Assembly (NCBI RefSeq): GCF_022429645.1
Contig: NZ_CP092480.1
Location: 895,501 to 959,500, forward strand
Origin: Lutibacter sp. A80
GTDB taxonomy: Bacteria > Bacteroidota > Bacteroidia > Flavobacteriales > Flavobacteriaceae
Length of the DNA: 64,000 nucleotides
Direction: 5' to 3'
The notes beneath the pieces were generated by a model. The model worked only from the letters and a program-made list of their open reading frames with translations. It was not told the DNA's origin and made no database searches. Shown here piece after piece: positions 18,134-28,421 of this stretch (positions within the stretch are counted from its first letter, which is position 1; the number at the start of each line of letters is the position of its first letter). The translations under genes were made by a program, and so were the position numbers.

Positions 18134-19447
18134 TTAATATTTCAACCATTTATACAATTCTTTATAACTTGGTTTTTTTCCATACATTAATATTCCTACT
18201 CTATAAATTTTAGCTGCAAACCAAACTATTAATATAAATGTTCCAATTAAAAGCACCATAGATGTTATAATTTGCCACATTGGTACACCAAAAGGAATAC
18301 GCATTAACATAACTATTGGAGATGTTAATGGGAATAATGAAAATGCAAGTGCTATTGGCCCATGAGGATTTTCAATTACAGAAAAACCAACATAAATTGC
18401 AATAACTAAAGGCATTAAAACTGGCATCATAAATTGTTGCGTATCAGTTTCACTATCTACTGCAGCTCCAATTGCTGCATAAATAGAACTGTAAATTAAA
18501 TAACCTCCAATAAAATATATTATAAACGAAAAAAACATTGTTAAAATTGGTAGATTTCTAACTTCCATAAAAGCAATTTGTATATCACTCATTACAGTTT
18601 CTTGAAATTGCTGTGTAATTTCAGGGTTCATTTGATCAATTGCAGTAGCTGTTGTTGCAGATTCTGGTCCAAAAAAGAGTGAAAAGATATACATTAAAAA
18701 CCCAGCTGAAATCATCCAAATTATAAACTGTAAAATACCAGCTAATGCATTTCCTAATATTTTACCTAACATTAACTGAAATGGTTTTACCGATGAAATT
18801 ATAACTTCAATAATTCTACTTGTCTTTTCTTCAATTACACTACGCATTACCGATGTACCATAAATAATAATGAACATAAAAATTAAATATCCAAATCCAC
18901 CACCTGCAAACATTCTTAATATACTACCTATTTTAGAGGATTTTTCTCCTGAAAAGTTTTCGGTGGTAATTGAAACATCTGTTTCTGTTGCTTTTATTTT
19001 TTCAACATCAAAATTAAGTTGCTCTATTTTTAAATCACGTATTTTCTTCTCTAATTTATTTTCAATTTCATTCAACAAACTCAAACTTGGCGCATCTTCA
19101 GAATAAAATGCAATATCTTTTGCCAGTATATTTAAACTATCATTTTTTGGTATATATAAAACTCCGTAATAATTCCCTTCTGTTTGTTTTCGGGCTTCAT
19201 CAATACCTAAAGCTGTTAAGTCTACATATTTAGTTGAATTTGAATCTGTAAATACAGATTCTAATAAATTAGATTGATCTACAAATGCTATTGTTTTTAC
19301 GTCTTCACTATTTTTTACGTTTAAAAATATAATTAATCCGGTAAGAGCAACCATCAAAAGCGGACTTAAAATAGTCATTACTATAAACGATTTGTTTTTA
19401 ACTTTTGCCAAAAACTCTCTTTTTATTATCAATTTTAATTTATCCAT
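18134..19447 (-). CDS. ABC-2 type transporter permease (NatB-like)
   Basis: A 437-residue exporter membrane subunit. It has one N-terminal helix (about 20-45), a large extracytoplasmic loop (about 45-180) and about five C-terminal helices, the NatB/ABC-2 arrangement. The conserved MRSVIEEKTSRIIEVIISS segment lies at the start of the second membrane block. It overlaps the ATPase gene by 8 bp. The substrate is unknown; NatAB-like sodium export or peptide export are both possible. Confidence 0.87.
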   Translation of the reverse strand: MDKLKLIIKREFLAKVKNKSFIVMTILSPLLMVALTGLIIFLNVKNSEDVKTIAFVDQSNLLESVFTDSNSTKYVDLTALGIDEARKQTEGNYYGVLYIPKNDSLNILAKDIAFYSEDAPSLSLLNEIENKLEKKIRDLKIEQLNFDVEKIKATETDVSITTENFSGEKSSKIGSILRMFAGGGFGYLIFMFIIIYGTSVMRSVIEEKTSRIIEVIISSVKPFQLMLGKILGNALAGILQFIIWMISAGFLMYIFSLFFGPESATTATAIDQMNPEITQQFQETVMSDIQIAFMEVRNLPILTMFFSFIIYFIGGYLIYSSIYAAIGAAVDSETDTQQFMMPVLMPLVIAIYVGFSVIENPHGPIALAFSLFPLTSPIVMLMRIPFGVPMWQIITSMVLLIGTFILIVWFAAKIYRVGILMYGKKPSYKELYKWLKY

Positions 19448-20369
19448 TATTTGCTACAGCTTTTAAAAATATATCATTAGCACTTGGAATAATTTCAGTA
19501 AAATGGGTGATTTGTGCCTTATTATTTAAGAATTGAATTAAATCTTTTGAAGATTCTGTATTTTTTAAATCTACAGTTAAACGAAGATCTTCATTAAATG
19601 CTATTGCTTCTGAAGTTGTTGTAACAAATGTTGAATTTATTTCATTTAAAATTGCATTTTTATCGTTACAAGACAAGCCGACTTCAAACTGATTCGTTTT
19701 AAATTCTTCTTTAATTGTATTTAATTTTCCATCTAAAATTTTCTTAGACTTATCTATTAGCGCTATATAATCACATAATTCTTCAACTGATTCCATTCTA
19801 TGGGTTGAAAAAATAATACTTGCGCCTTCATCTCGTAATTTTAAGATTTCATCTTTTATTAAATTTGCATTTATTGGATCAAAACCACTAAAAGGTTCAT
19901 CAAAAATCAATAATTTAGGCGTATGCATAACAGTAACAATAAATTGTACTTTTTGCGCCATACCTTTAGAAAGTTCCTGAATTTTCTTGTCCCACCAATC
20001 ACTAATATCAAACTTTTCAAACCAATATTTCAGTTTCTTTTTGGCATCAGATTTAGACAAGCCTTTAAGTTGTGCCAAATATAAAGCTTGCTCACCAACC
20101 TTCATACTTTTATATAAACCTCGTTCTTCGGGCAAATAACCTATCTGTTGTACATGCTCAGGTTTAAGTAGTTCACCATCTAAATATATATTACCTTTAT
20201 CTTGTAAAGTTATTTGATTAATAATTCTAATTAGCGAGGTTTTTCCCGCTCCATTTGGACCTAATAGTCCAAAAACACTTCCTTTAGGTACAGAAATTGA
20301 AACGTTATTTAATGCTGTAAAAGTTCCATAACGTTTACTTACATTTTCAACCGTTAAAACATGTTTCAT
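19440..20369 (-). CDS. ABC transporter ATPase paired with ABC-2 permease
   Basis: A 309-residue ATPase. Walker A is GPNGAGKTS (about 36-44), the signature is LSKGMAQK, Walker B is LLIFDEPFSG, and a C-terminal DUF4162-like extension typical of NatA-type ATPases is present. It overlaps the permease gene by 8 bp, so the two form one export complex. Confidence 0.92.
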   Translation of the reverse strand: MKHVLTVENVSKRYGTFTALNNVSISVPKGSVFGLLGPNGAGKTSLIRIINQITLQDKGNIYLDGELLKPEHVQQIGYLPEERGLYKSMKVGEQALYLAQLKGLSKSDAKKKLKYWFEKFDISDWWDKKIQELSKGMAQKVQFIVTVMHTPKLLIFDEPFSGFDPINANLIKDEILKLRDEGASIIFSTHRMESVEELCDYIALIDKSKKILDGKLNTIKEEFKTNQFEVGLSCNDKNAILNEINSTFVTTTSEAIAFNEDLRLTVDLKNTESSKDLIQFLNNKAQITHFTEIIPSANDIFLKAVANNG

Positions 20370-20439
20370 TTATTTTTATTATTGGTTTAAAAAACGAAAG
20401 TAAATTATTTTATTGGAAATTAGTTATACTAATAATAAA

Positions 20440-21132
20440 TTAACTAATTTTCTCTATATATTTATCTTGAATTTCTTTTAAAAATGCTATTGTAGCTTTA
20501 GGCTTTACTACACGTAACATTTCAGTAATACCCGAATTTACGTAAAAAATACCTTTTGCAATATCATAACTTTTATCGGTTATATTATTTTTAATTTCAA
20601 AAGTATATGTTCTAAAATCTTCCCAAGATATGTGCTCTGGTATTTCTACATAAAAAACATCTTTCTCTTCTTTAGATTGGTATATTCCTTTTTCTAATTC
20701 ATCAATATTAAAAAACCTATTAATTCTAATTAATGCATCTGTATTTTCAAATTTTTCACTTTTTGCAAATTCAAAGCCTGCATCATGGTAATATTGTTGT
20801 ATAGTTGCTATTTCCGTATATCTATTGATACCTTTTACTCGTATTCCATTTAATTTTCTCGAACCTATTGAAACTTCACATTTAGCACCTATTAACTCTA
20901 AATTATAGATATCATTAATTTTTCTAGTTGTCCTTAATATTTTTTCAAAAGAATTTTGAACTTTTGTTACAAAAATTATAGAAATTGGTTTATTAATATC
21001 TGTAAACCTACTATAATAAGATTTAAACGGATCGGGAACATTAATTACAAACGTTTTTGGTATTTTGTTTTCATCAACTGTATCAATATTTTCTTGAATA
21101 ATAACCTTTCCAATTAATTCTTTAGTAGCCAT
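20440..21132 (-). CDS. Conserved flavobacterial protein of unknown function
   Basis: A 230-residue soluble protein without a signal peptide or membrane segment. I do not recognise a domain. It is mixed alpha/beta, with a Lys/Ile-rich C-terminus ending in a helix (KATIAFLKEIQDKYIEKI). It sits alone between the ABC ATPase gene and the divergent marR-like gene. Confidence 0.65.
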   Translation of the reverse strand: MATKELIGKVIIQENIDTVDENKIPKTFVINVPDPFKSYYSRFTDINKPISIIFVTKVQNSFEKILRTTRKINDIYNLELIGAKCEVSIGSRKLNGIRVKGINRYTEIATIQQYYHDAGFEFAKSEKFENTDALIRINRFFNIDELEKGIYQSKEEKDVFYVEIPEHISWEDFRTYTFEIKNNITDKSYDIAKGIFYVNSGITEMLRVVKPKATIAFLKEIQDKYIEKIS

Positions 21133-21247
21133 AGTTTTATATTAAGTTTTTAGTTTTTTAAACTTATTCATTTTTTTTTTAATAAGCAAACAAATAATTT
21201 TTAACAGTATTTTATTTATTTATTATGCACGCATAGTAAAATTTTTA

Positions 21248-21255
21248 TATATTTG
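21248..21255 (+). promoter_or_regulatory. -7 promoter element immediately before marR-like start
   Basis: TATATTTG matches TAnnTTTG and ends only 4 bp before the ATG at 21260. Transcription would begin at or next to the start codon, so the mRNA is probably leaderless. Confidence 0.5.
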
Positions 21256-21259
21256 GTAA

Positions 21260-21712
21260 ATGCAAAAAGAACAAACTATAGATCACGTACTTAGAGCCAC
21301 TTGGCAAGCAGTGGCAAAAATGTATAACGAACAAGCTTCAAAATTTGATAGTACTATGTCTATGGCATTTGTATTATTAAATATAGATAAAGTAAATGGT
21401 ACACCTTCTACTTCCTTAGGGCCTTTAATGGGGATGGAACCTACAAGCTTATCTCGTATTTTAAAAAACATGGAAGAAAAAGGTGCTATTTATAGAGAAA
21501 AAAACCCTGAAGATGGTCGTGGAGTATTAATAAAATTAACAAGTTATGGTTTAGAAAAAAGAAAAATTTCTAAAGAATATGTTATACGTTTTAACGAAAC
21601 TGTAAAAAGCCAACTTGATCCTGAAAAAATTCAAAACTTTTTTGAAGTAACTAAAACCATCAATAAATTAATTGCTGAAAAAGCAATTTTTGAAAATGTA
21701 CATACTAAATAA
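21260..21712 (+). CDS. MarR-family regulator of the fatty-acid oxidation locus
   Basis: A 150-residue MarR protein. The winged helix spans about 45-100, with LGPLMGMEPTSLSRILKNMEEKGAI as the helix-turn-helix and REKNPEDGRGVLIKLT as the wing. N- and C-terminal helices form the dimer interface. It is 13 bp upstream of the 3-hydroxyacyl-CoA dehydrogenase gene in the same direction, so it probably controls beta-oxidation in response to an acyl-CoA or fatty acid (inference). Confidence 0.88.
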   Translation: MQKEQTIDHVLRATWQAVAKMYNEQASKFDSTMSMAFVLLNIDKVNGTPSTSLGPLMGMEPTSLSRILKNMEEKGAIYREKNPEDGRGVLIKLTSYGLEKRKISKEYVIRFNETVKSQLDPEKIQNFFEVTKTINKLIAEKAIFENVHTK

Positions 21713-21725
21713 AAAAACATAAATA

Positions 21726-24125
21726 ATGAAAAGACCAATTAAAAAAGTTGCAGTAATAGGTTCCGGTATTATGGGATCTGGTATTGCATGTCATTTTGCA
21801 AACATTGGTGTTGAAGTTTTGCTGCTCGATATAATTCCACGTGAATTATCCGAAGCTGAAAAATTAAAAGGCTTAACACTTGAAAACAAAACTGTTAGAA
21901 ACAGACTTGTAAATAACAGCTTAAAGGCTTCCTTAAAATCGAAGCCCTCTCCTATTTACAATCAGAAATTTGCTAGCAGAATTTCTACAGGAAATTTAGA
22001 AGACGATTTGCACAAAATTAAAGATGTAGATTGGATTATTGAAGTTGTAATTGAGCGATTAGATATTAAAAAATCAGTTTTTGAAAAAATTGAAAAATAT
22101 CGTAAACCCGGAACTTTAATAACATCAAACACTTCTGGAATTCCTATTAGTTATATGAACGAAGGAAGAAGTGAAGATTTTCAACAACATTTTGCAGTAA
22201 CACACTTTTTTAATCCACCACGTTATTTAAAACTATTTGAAGTAGTTCCTGGTCCAAATTGTAAACAAGATGTAACCGACTTTTTAATGATGTATGGAGA
22301 GAAATTCTTAGGAAAAACTTCGGTTTTAGCAAAAGATACTCCTGCCTTTATTGGAAATAGAGTTGGTATTTTTGGAATTATGAGTCTTTTTCATCAAGTA
22401 AAAGAATTAGGCTTAACTGTTGAAGAAGTTGATAAATTAACCGGTCCAGTTATTGGCCGCCCAAAATCTGCCACGTTTAGAACTGTTGATGTTGTCGGTT
22501 TAGACACCTTAGTACATGTTGCTAATGGAATTTATGAAAATTGTCCAAACGATGAGGCTCACGAACTATTTAAACTTCCTACATTTATTAATACAATGAT
22601 GGAAAACAAATGGCTTGGAAGTAAAACCAAACAAGGTTTTTACAAAAAAGTTGTTGAAGGTGGTAAAAAATCAATTCTATCTTTAGATTTAGATACTTTA
22701 GAATATCGCCCAAATAAGAGAGCTAAATTTGCCACTTTAGAACTCACAAAAACCATTGATAAAGTTATTGATCGCTTTAAAGTATTGGTAAAAGGAAAAG
22801 ACAAAGCTGGTGAATTTTATAGAAAGAATTTCGCAGCAATGTTTGGCTATGTTCAAAATAGAATTCCTGAAATTTCAGATGAATTATATAGACTAGATGA
22901 TGCTATGAAAGCTGGTTTTGGTTGGGAACACGGACCGTTCCAAATTTGGGATGCCATTGGTGTAGAAAAAGGAATTGAATTAATGCAAGCTGAAAATATT
23001 CCTGTTGCAACTTGGGTTACTGAAATGGTTGCTAGCGGAAATAAATCTTTTTACACCATTTGTGATGGGGCCAACTATTATTATGACATTCCTTCAAAAG
23101 AACAAGTTAAAATTCCGGGACAAGATAGTTTTATAATTCTTGATAATATTAGAGAAGCTAAAACCATTTGGTCTAATTCAGGTGCTTCTATTCAACATTT
23201 AGGAGATGGCGTTTTAAACGTAGAATTTCAATCTAAAATGAATACGCTTGGTGGTGAAGTTTTACAAGCTATTAATAAAGGAATTGATTTAGCTGAAACC
23301 GAATACAACGCTGTAATTCTTGGAAACCAAGCTGCTAATTTTACAGTAGGTGCCAATTTAGCTATGGTATTTATGATGGCTATTGAACAAGAATACGATG
23401 AACTAAACTTCTCTGTTAAATATTTTCAAGATACCGTAATGCGTTTACGCTACTCTTCGTGCCCTACATTAATTACACCACACGGCTACACTTTTGGTGG
23501 TGGTTGCGAATTAAGTATGCACGCCGATAAAGTTATTGCAGCTGCTGAAACTTATATTGGTTTAGTAGAATTTGGTGTAGGTATTATTCCTGGTGGAGCC
23601 GGCTCTAAAGAAATGGCTTTAAGAGCTTCTGAAGGAGTTTTAAAAGATGATGTAAAACTAAATAAATTACGCGATTATTTTATAAATGTAGCAATGGCTA
23701 AAGTTGCAACATCTGCGTACGAAGGTTACGATTTAGGTTTCCTAAAAGAACATAAAGATTTAGTTGTGGTTAATAAAAACCGTCAAATTGCAACGGCAAA
23801 ACGTCATGCAATTCAAATGCTTGAAGATGGCTATACACAACCTGTTCCTAAAAAAGTACAAGTTTACGGACAACAAGCTTTAGGAATGTTTTTAGTTGGA
23901 ACGGATAGTTTAGAAAAAGGACATTATGCTTCTGAACACGACAAAAAAATAGCTAATAAATTAGGTTATGTTATGGCTGGTGGAGATTTATCTGAAACAA
24001 CTATGGTTTCAGAACAATACCTATTAGATCTTGAACGTGAAGCTTTTATGAGTTTAATGACCGAACGTAAAACATTAGAACGTATTGAGCATATGTTAAA
24101 AACAGGGAAACCATTACGTAATTAA
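21726..24125 (+). CDS. Fused 3-hydroxyacyl-CoA dehydrogenase / enoyl-CoA hydratase
   Basis: A 799-residue bifunctional beta-oxidation enzyme. The dehydrogenase comes first (NAD-binding VAVIGSGIMGSGIA at about 8-21, and the conserved DTPAFIGNRVG). The crotonase-type hydratase is C-terminal, with an oxyanion-type region including HGYTFGGGCELSMHAD and VEFGVGIIPGGAGSKEM. This order is opposite to the E. coli FadB/FadJ order. It catalyses hydration and oxidation of enoyl-CoA to 3-ketoacyl-CoA, feeding the thiolase encoded downstream. Confidence 0.92.
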   Translation: MKRPIKKVAVIGSGIMGSGIACHFANIGVEVLLLDIIPRELSEAEKLKGLTLENKTVRNRLVNNSLKASLKSKPSPIYNQKFASRISTGNLEDDLHKIKDVDWIIEVVIERLDIKKSVFEKIEKYRKPGTLITSNTSGIPISYMNEGRSEDFQQHFAVTHFFNPPRYLKLFEVVPGPNCKQDVTDFLMMYGEKFLGKTSVLAKDTPAFIGNRVGIFGIMSLFHQVKELGLTVEEVDKLTGPVIGRPKSATFRTVDVVGLDTLVHVANGIYENCPNDEAHELFKLPTFINTMMENKWLGSKTKQGFYKKVVEGGKKSILSLDLDTLEYRPNKRAKFATLELTKTIDKVIDRFKVLVKGKDKAGEFYRKNFAAMFGYVQNRIPEISDELYRLDDAMKAGFGWEHGPFQIWDAIGVEKGIELMQAENIPVATWVTEMVASGNKSFYTICDGANYYYDIPSKEQVKIPGQDSFIILDNIREAKTIWSNSGASIQHLGDGVLNVEFQSKMNTLGGEVLQAINKGIDLAETEYNAVILGNQAANFTVGANLAMVFMMAIEQEYDELNFSVKYFQDTVMRLRYSSCPTLITPHGYTFGGGCELSMHADKVIAAAETYIGLVEFGVGIIPGGAGSKEMALRASEGVLKDDVKLNKLRDYFINVAMAKVATSAYEGYDLGFLKEHKDLVVVNKNRQIATAKRHAIQMLEDGYTQPVPKKVQVYGQQALGMFLVGTDSLEKGHYASEHDKKIANKLGYVMAGGDLSETTMVSEQYLLDLEREAFMSLMTERKTLERIEHMLKTGKPLRN

Positions 24126-24169
24126 AATTAGTATTGAGATTGCAGTATTGAGTAATTAGATAAAAAATT

Positions 24170-24525
24170 ATGCACAAAATTGAAGATTTAAAAATTTGGC
24201 AAAAATCAATGAAACTGACAAAGTTAGTTTACAATGCCGTTGCAAACCTTCCTTCTAATGAAAAATACGGATTAATTTCTCAAATAAAAAGAAGTTCTAT
24301 TTCAATACCTTCTAATATTACTGAAGGTGCTGGAAGGAATTCAAATAAAGAATTTAAATATTTTTTGGGTGTTGCTAATGGTTCTTCATACAAACTTCAA
24401 ACTCAACTAACTTTAACTATTGGCTAGAATTAATTTCAAAAAAAACAATTCAGCTTGTATTAAATTTAATTACCGAAGTTCAAAAAATGAATTATTCATT
24501 ACAAAAAAGACTTGATAATATCTAA
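24170..24525 (+). pseudogene. Frameshifted four-helix-bundle (S23-type) protein
   Basis: The first 85 codons match the four helix bundle/S23 family (HKIEDLKIWQKSMKL, RSSISIPSNITEGAGR, FKYFLGVANGSSYKLQTQL). The frame then hits TAG at 24425. In another frame from about 24424 the expected C-terminus continues (LELISKKTIQLV, LITEVQKMNYSLQKRLDNI), ending at 24525. A 1- or 2-base indel near 24418-24424 therefore broke the gene. Short direct-repeat-like AT sequence flanks it and it sits inside the fad operon, suggesting a late insertion. Confidence 0.85.
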
Positions 24526-24559
24526 AATCTAAATACTTAAATCTAACATCTAAATTAAA

Positions 24560-25744
24560 ATGAAAACAGCATATATAGTACAAGGATATAGAACAGCAGT
24601 TGGGAAAGCGCCAAAAGGAGTTTTTAGGTTTAAAAGACCTGACGAATTAGCCGCAGAAACAATTGAACATTTATTAAAAGATGTTCCACAATTAGACAAA
24701 CATAGAATTGACGATGTTATTGTTGGAAATGCAATGCCCGAAGCTGAACAAGGCTTAAATATTGGGCGATTAATTTCATTAATGGGATTAAAAACAGAAG
24801 ACGTTCCTGGAATGACCGTAAATCGTTATTGCGCATCCGGACTTGAAACGGTTAGTATTGCCGCAGCTAAAATTCAATCTGGAATGGCAGATTGTATTAT
24901 TGCCGGTGGTGTTGAAAGTATGAGTTATATTCCAATGGGTGGATATCGTCCTGTTCCAAATTATAAAACTGCCAAAGCAGGGAACGAAGATTATTATTGG
25001 GGAATGGGTTTAACAGCTGAGGCTGTTGCAAATCAATTTAAAGTTTCTAGAGAAGACCAAGATGAATTTTCGTTTAATTCTCATATGAAAGCGTTGAAAG
25101 CACAAGAAAATGGAACGTTTAACGATGATATTGTTCCAATTACTGTAGAAAATATTTTTCTAGACGAAAACGGAAAAAAACAAACAAAAAACTATACAAT
25201 TTCTGCAGATGAAGGACCTAGAAAAGGAACTTCAATAGAAGCATTAGCAAAATTAAGACCTGTATTTGCTCAAGGAGGAAGTGTTACTGCTGGTAACTCA
25301 TCTCAAATGAGCGATGGAGCTGCATTTTTATTAGTGATGAGTGAAGAAATGGTGAAAGAATTAAACATTGAACCAATAGCACGTATGATTTCTTACGCTG
25401 CTGTAGGTGTTGAGCCTCGTATTATGGGAATGGGACCGCTTAAAGCAATTCCAAAAGCATTAAAACAAGCAAACCTTACACTTAACGATATTGAATTAAT
25501 TGAATTAAATGAAGCTTTTGCATCACAATCTTTAGCTGTTATGCGAGAATTAAACATTAACCAAGATATTGTAAATGTTAACGGTGGAGCTATTGCTTTA
25601 GGACATCCACTTGGCTGTACTGGAGCAAAACTTTCAGTACAATTATTTAATGAAATGCGTAGACGCAAAAACAAATACGGTATAGTAACCATGTGCGTTG
25701 GTACAGGACAAGGTGCTGCTGGTGTTTACGAATTATTAAAATAA
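24560..25744 (+). CDS. fadA: Acetyl-CoA C-acyltransferase (3-ketoacyl-CoA thiolase)
   Basis: A 394-residue thiolase. The nucleophile is C91 in NRYCASGLE, the catalytic His is in GGAIALGHPLGCTGA (about 350), and the second Cys is in MCVGTGQGAAG (about 380). It cleaves 3-ketoacyl-CoA to acetyl-CoA and a shortened acyl-CoA. Context with the dehydrogenase/hydratase and acyl-CoA dehydrogenase supports a FadA role. Confidence 0.93.
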   Translation: MKTAYIVQGYRTAVGKAPKGVFRFKRPDELAAETIEHLLKDVPQLDKHRIDDVIVGNAMPEAEQGLNIGRLISLMGLKTEDVPGMTVNRYCASGLETVSIAAAKIQSGMADCIIAGGVESMSYIPMGGYRPVPNYKTAKAGNEDYYWGMGLTAEAVANQFKVSREDQDEFSFNSHMKALKAQENGTFNDDIVPITVENIFLDENGKKQTKNYTISADEGPRKGTSIEALAKLRPVFAQGGSVTAGNSSQMSDGAAFLLVMSEEMVKELNIEPIARMISYAAVGVEPRIMGMGPLKAIPKALKQANLTLNDIELIELNEAFASQSLAVMRELNINQDIVNVNGGAIALGHPLGCTGAKLSVQLFNEMRRRKNKYGIVTMCVGTGQGAAGVYELLK

Positions 25745-25754
25745 ACAACTATTA

Positions 25755-25782
25755 AAGAAAAGAAATTAGGACTTCTTTTCTT
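25755..25782 (+). terminator. Possible weak terminator after fadA
   Basis: Stem AAGAAAAGAA / TTCTTTTCTT with an 8-base loop. It is A/T-rich and therefore weak. The rest of the gap to 25991 shows no gene. Confidence 0.4.
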
Positions 25783-25991
25783 ATTTCTTGACAATTTATG
25801 GACTCTTAACCAAACAGGGAATCCAATAAGGTGTAACAAAACACATATATACATAACTAAACCAATATTAACTAATATAGAAGATAATTTAGAAGAATTT
25901 CAAAGAATAAGAATAGGCTTTCAAAATTGCTTGAAACCAAAATAACCTAAAGTTTTTTTCTTAAATCTATTTTCTAAAAATCAAAAAAATT

Positions 25992-27785
25992 ATGGCAACA
26001 ATAAAAGGAGGAGAATTCCTAATCAAAGAAATTAAGGCTGAAGACATTTTTATTTCAGAAGAATTTAATGAAGAACAAAAAATGATGAAAGAAGCGGTTA
26101 TAGAATTTATAGACCGTGAAGTTTGGCCTCATAAAGAACGTTTTGAAAATAAAGATTACGCACTTACAGAAGAAGTAATGCGTAAAGCTGGTGAAATGGG
26201 CTTTTTAGGTGTAGCAATTCCAGAACAATACGGTGGAATTGGAATGGGATTTGTTTCAACAATGTTAGTTACAGATTATATTTCTTCAGCAACTGGATCT
26301 TTAGGAACAGCTTTTGGAGCACATACTGGTATTGGAACAATGCCAATTTTCTTATACGGAACCGAAGCACAAAAAAATAAATATTTACCTCTTTTAACTT
26401 CAGGAGAAAAATTTGGAGCCTATTGTTTAACTGAACCTGGTGCTGGTAGTGATGCTAATTCTGGTAAAACAACTGCCGAATTAACTGCTGATGGAACACA
26501 TTATAAAATTAACGGTCAAAAAATGTGGATTTCAAATGCAGGTTTTGCTGAAATTTTTATTGTATTTGCCCGTATAGAAGATGATAAAAACATTACTGCT
26601 TTTATCATGGAGTTTGATAAAGAAAATCCTAATGGAGTTACATTAGGTGAAGAAGAACATAAACTAGGTATTACCTCCTCTTCTACTCGACAAGTATTTT
26701 TTAACGACACATTAATTCCTGTTGAAAATATGCTTTCTGAAAGAGGCAAAGGTTTTAAAATTGCTTTAAATTCTTTAAACGTTGGTCGTATTAAATTAGG
26801 AGCAGCTTGTTTAGATGCCAGTAGAAGAATTATTACAGAATCTGTTAAATACGGAAACGAACGTAAGCAATTTAAAACTGCTATCTCTAATTTTGGTGCT
26901 ATTCAAAAGAAATATGCTGAAATGAGCGCCAAAACATTTACGTTAGATGCAGCAAATTATAGAGCAGCAAAAGATATTCAGAATATGATTGATGATGGTT
27001 TAGCTGCTGGTAAATCGCATCAAGATGCAGAGTTAGCTGCTTTTCAAGAATATGCTATAGAATGTGCAATAATTAAAGTTTTTGGATCGGAAGTTTCTCA
27101 ATTTGTTTCAGATGAAGGTATTCAAATTTTTGGAGGTATGGGATTCTCTAAAGATACACCTATGGAAAGTGCTTGGAGAGATGCTAGAATAACCAGAATA
27201 TACGAAGGTACTAACGAAATAAACAGACTTTTAACTGTTGGTATGTTACTTAAAAAAGCAATGAAAGGAGAAATTGATTTATTAACTCCAGCAATGGAAG
27301 TTGGTAATAGCCTTATGGGAATTCCTTCTTTTGAAACTCCAGATTTTTCTGAATTACTTTCAGAAGAAAAAGCTATGATTGCAAAATTAAAAAATGCATT
27401 TTTAATGATTTCAGGACAAGCTGTTCAAAAGTATGGAATGGAATTAGAAAGTCATCAACAATTAATTTTAGCAGCTGCAGAAGTTCTTATAGAAATTTAT
27501 ATGGCTGAATCTGCAGTTTTAAAAGCTGAAAAAATAGCTAAAACTTCTTCAGAAAAAGCTGCCGAATGCCAAATTGCTATGGCAAAATTAAATTTATACA
27601 ATGCAATTGAAAAAACTTCAAACATGGGAAAAGAAGCAATACTTTACTTTTCTGAAGGAGATGAACAACGTATGATGCTAATGGGATTAAAGCGTTTTAC
27701 TAAATATACAAACACCCCAAACCCTATTAAACTAAGAAAAGTAATAGCTGAAAAAGTTATTTCTGAAAATAAATATTGTTTTTAA
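25992..27785 (+). CDS. Acyl-CoA dehydrogenase
   Basis: A 597-residue FAD-dependent dehydrogenase for the first beta-oxidation step. FAD and substrate motifs are YCLTEPGAGSDA and MWISNAGFAEIF. The catalytic Glu lies in RIYEGTNEINRLL (about 410). The roughly 170-residue C-terminal helical extension places it with the longer very-long-chain-type family rather than 380-residue enzymes. It completes the MarR/HAD-ECH/thiolase set. Confidence 0.93.
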   Translation: MATIKGGEFLIKEIKAEDIFISEEFNEEQKMMKEAVIEFIDREVWPHKERFENKDYALTEEVMRKAGEMGFLGVAIPEQYGGIGMGFVSTMLVTDYISSATGSLGTAFGAHTGIGTMPIFLYGTEAQKNKYLPLLTSGEKFGAYCLTEPGAGSDANSGKTTAELTADGTHYKINGQKMWISNAGFAEIFIVFARIEDDKNITAFIMEFDKENPNGVTLGEEEHKLGITSSSTRQVFFNDTLIPVENMLSERGKGFKIALNSLNVGRIKLGAACLDASRRIITESVKYGNERKQFKTAISNFGAIQKKYAEMSAKTFTLDAANYRAAKDIQNMIDDGLAAGKSHQDAELAAFQEYAIECAIIKVFGSEVSQFVSDEGIQIFGGMGFSKDTPMESAWRDARITRIYEGTNEINRLLTVGMLLKKAMKGEIDLLTPAMEVGNSLMGIPSFETPDFSELLSEEKAMIAKLKNAFLMISGQAVQKYGMELESHQQLILAAAEVLIEIYMAESAVLKAEKIAKTSSEKAAECQIAMAKLNLYNAIEKTSNMGKEAILYFSEGDEQRMMLMGLKRFTKYTNTPNPIKLRKVIAEKVISENKYCF

Positions 27786-27818
27786 ACAATAGTAATTCAA
27801 TCAATCTAATTAATGCTA

Positions 27819-27848
27819 AAAAGTTACAACAAAAGTTGTAGCTTTTTT
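27819..27848 (+). terminator. Rho-independent terminator after acyl-CoA dehydrogenase
   Basis: Stem AAGTTACAAC / GTTGTAGCTT with an AAAA loop, followed by a run of eight T. Confidence 0.8.
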
Positions 27849-27950
27849 TTATGTGCTTTTGTAGTTAATAAATTATTTATTTTGTAACTTTAATCTCGAA
27901 TTCAACCACCTTTCTTCTACCCTAACTGTTTAATTACTAAAACGTAGATT

Positions 27951-28361
27951 ATGAAAAAAAACATTGGAATTTGGATAGACACAAAACAAGCTACAATTAT
28001 TAGACTATCTAAAAATAATGAACATTTCATTAAAAAAATAGCATCTAACATAGAAACTAGAGTTCGTGTTCCAGGTGAATCTAAAAAATTTGGACGGTTT
28101 GGAGGGCAATATATTACCTATGAGAAAAACAGAGAAAACAAAAAAAATGAACAAATAAATCTGTTTTTTAAAGAGCTATTTAAAGAAATTGAAAACTGTG
28201 ATGCTCTTGTAATTTTTGGTCCTGCAAAAATGAAAAAGTTATTAGAAAAAGAAATAAGAAATAATATGCAATTTTCTCGTAAACTTTTAGGTGTACACAA
28301 TTCAGATATTTTAACTGAAAACCAAATAATTGCCTGGGTTAAAGATTATTATGACAACTGA
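27951..28361 (+). CDS. Conserved host-attachment/eRF1-like family protein
   Basis: A 136-residue protein resembling the bacterial family that begins GIWID-type (here NIGIWIDTKQATIIRL) and ends with an LxIFGPxxxK segment (here ALVIFGPAKMKKLLEKEI) followed by LTENQIIAWVKDYY. This fold is related to archaeal/eukaryotic release factors or host attachment proteins. Its biological role is not established. Stand-alone gene. Confidence 0.65.
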   Translation: MKKNIGIWIDTKQATIIRLSKNNEHFIKKIASNIETRVRVPGESKKFGRFGGQYITYEKNRENKKNEQINLFFKELFKEIENCDALVIFGPAKMKKLLEKEIRNNMQFSRKLLGVHNSDILTENQIIAWVKDYYDN

Positions 28362-28421
28362 TATTTATAATTAGTTTAGCGCTTTATAATTGAAAATAAA
28401 AGAGATACGTTTTACAGAAAA

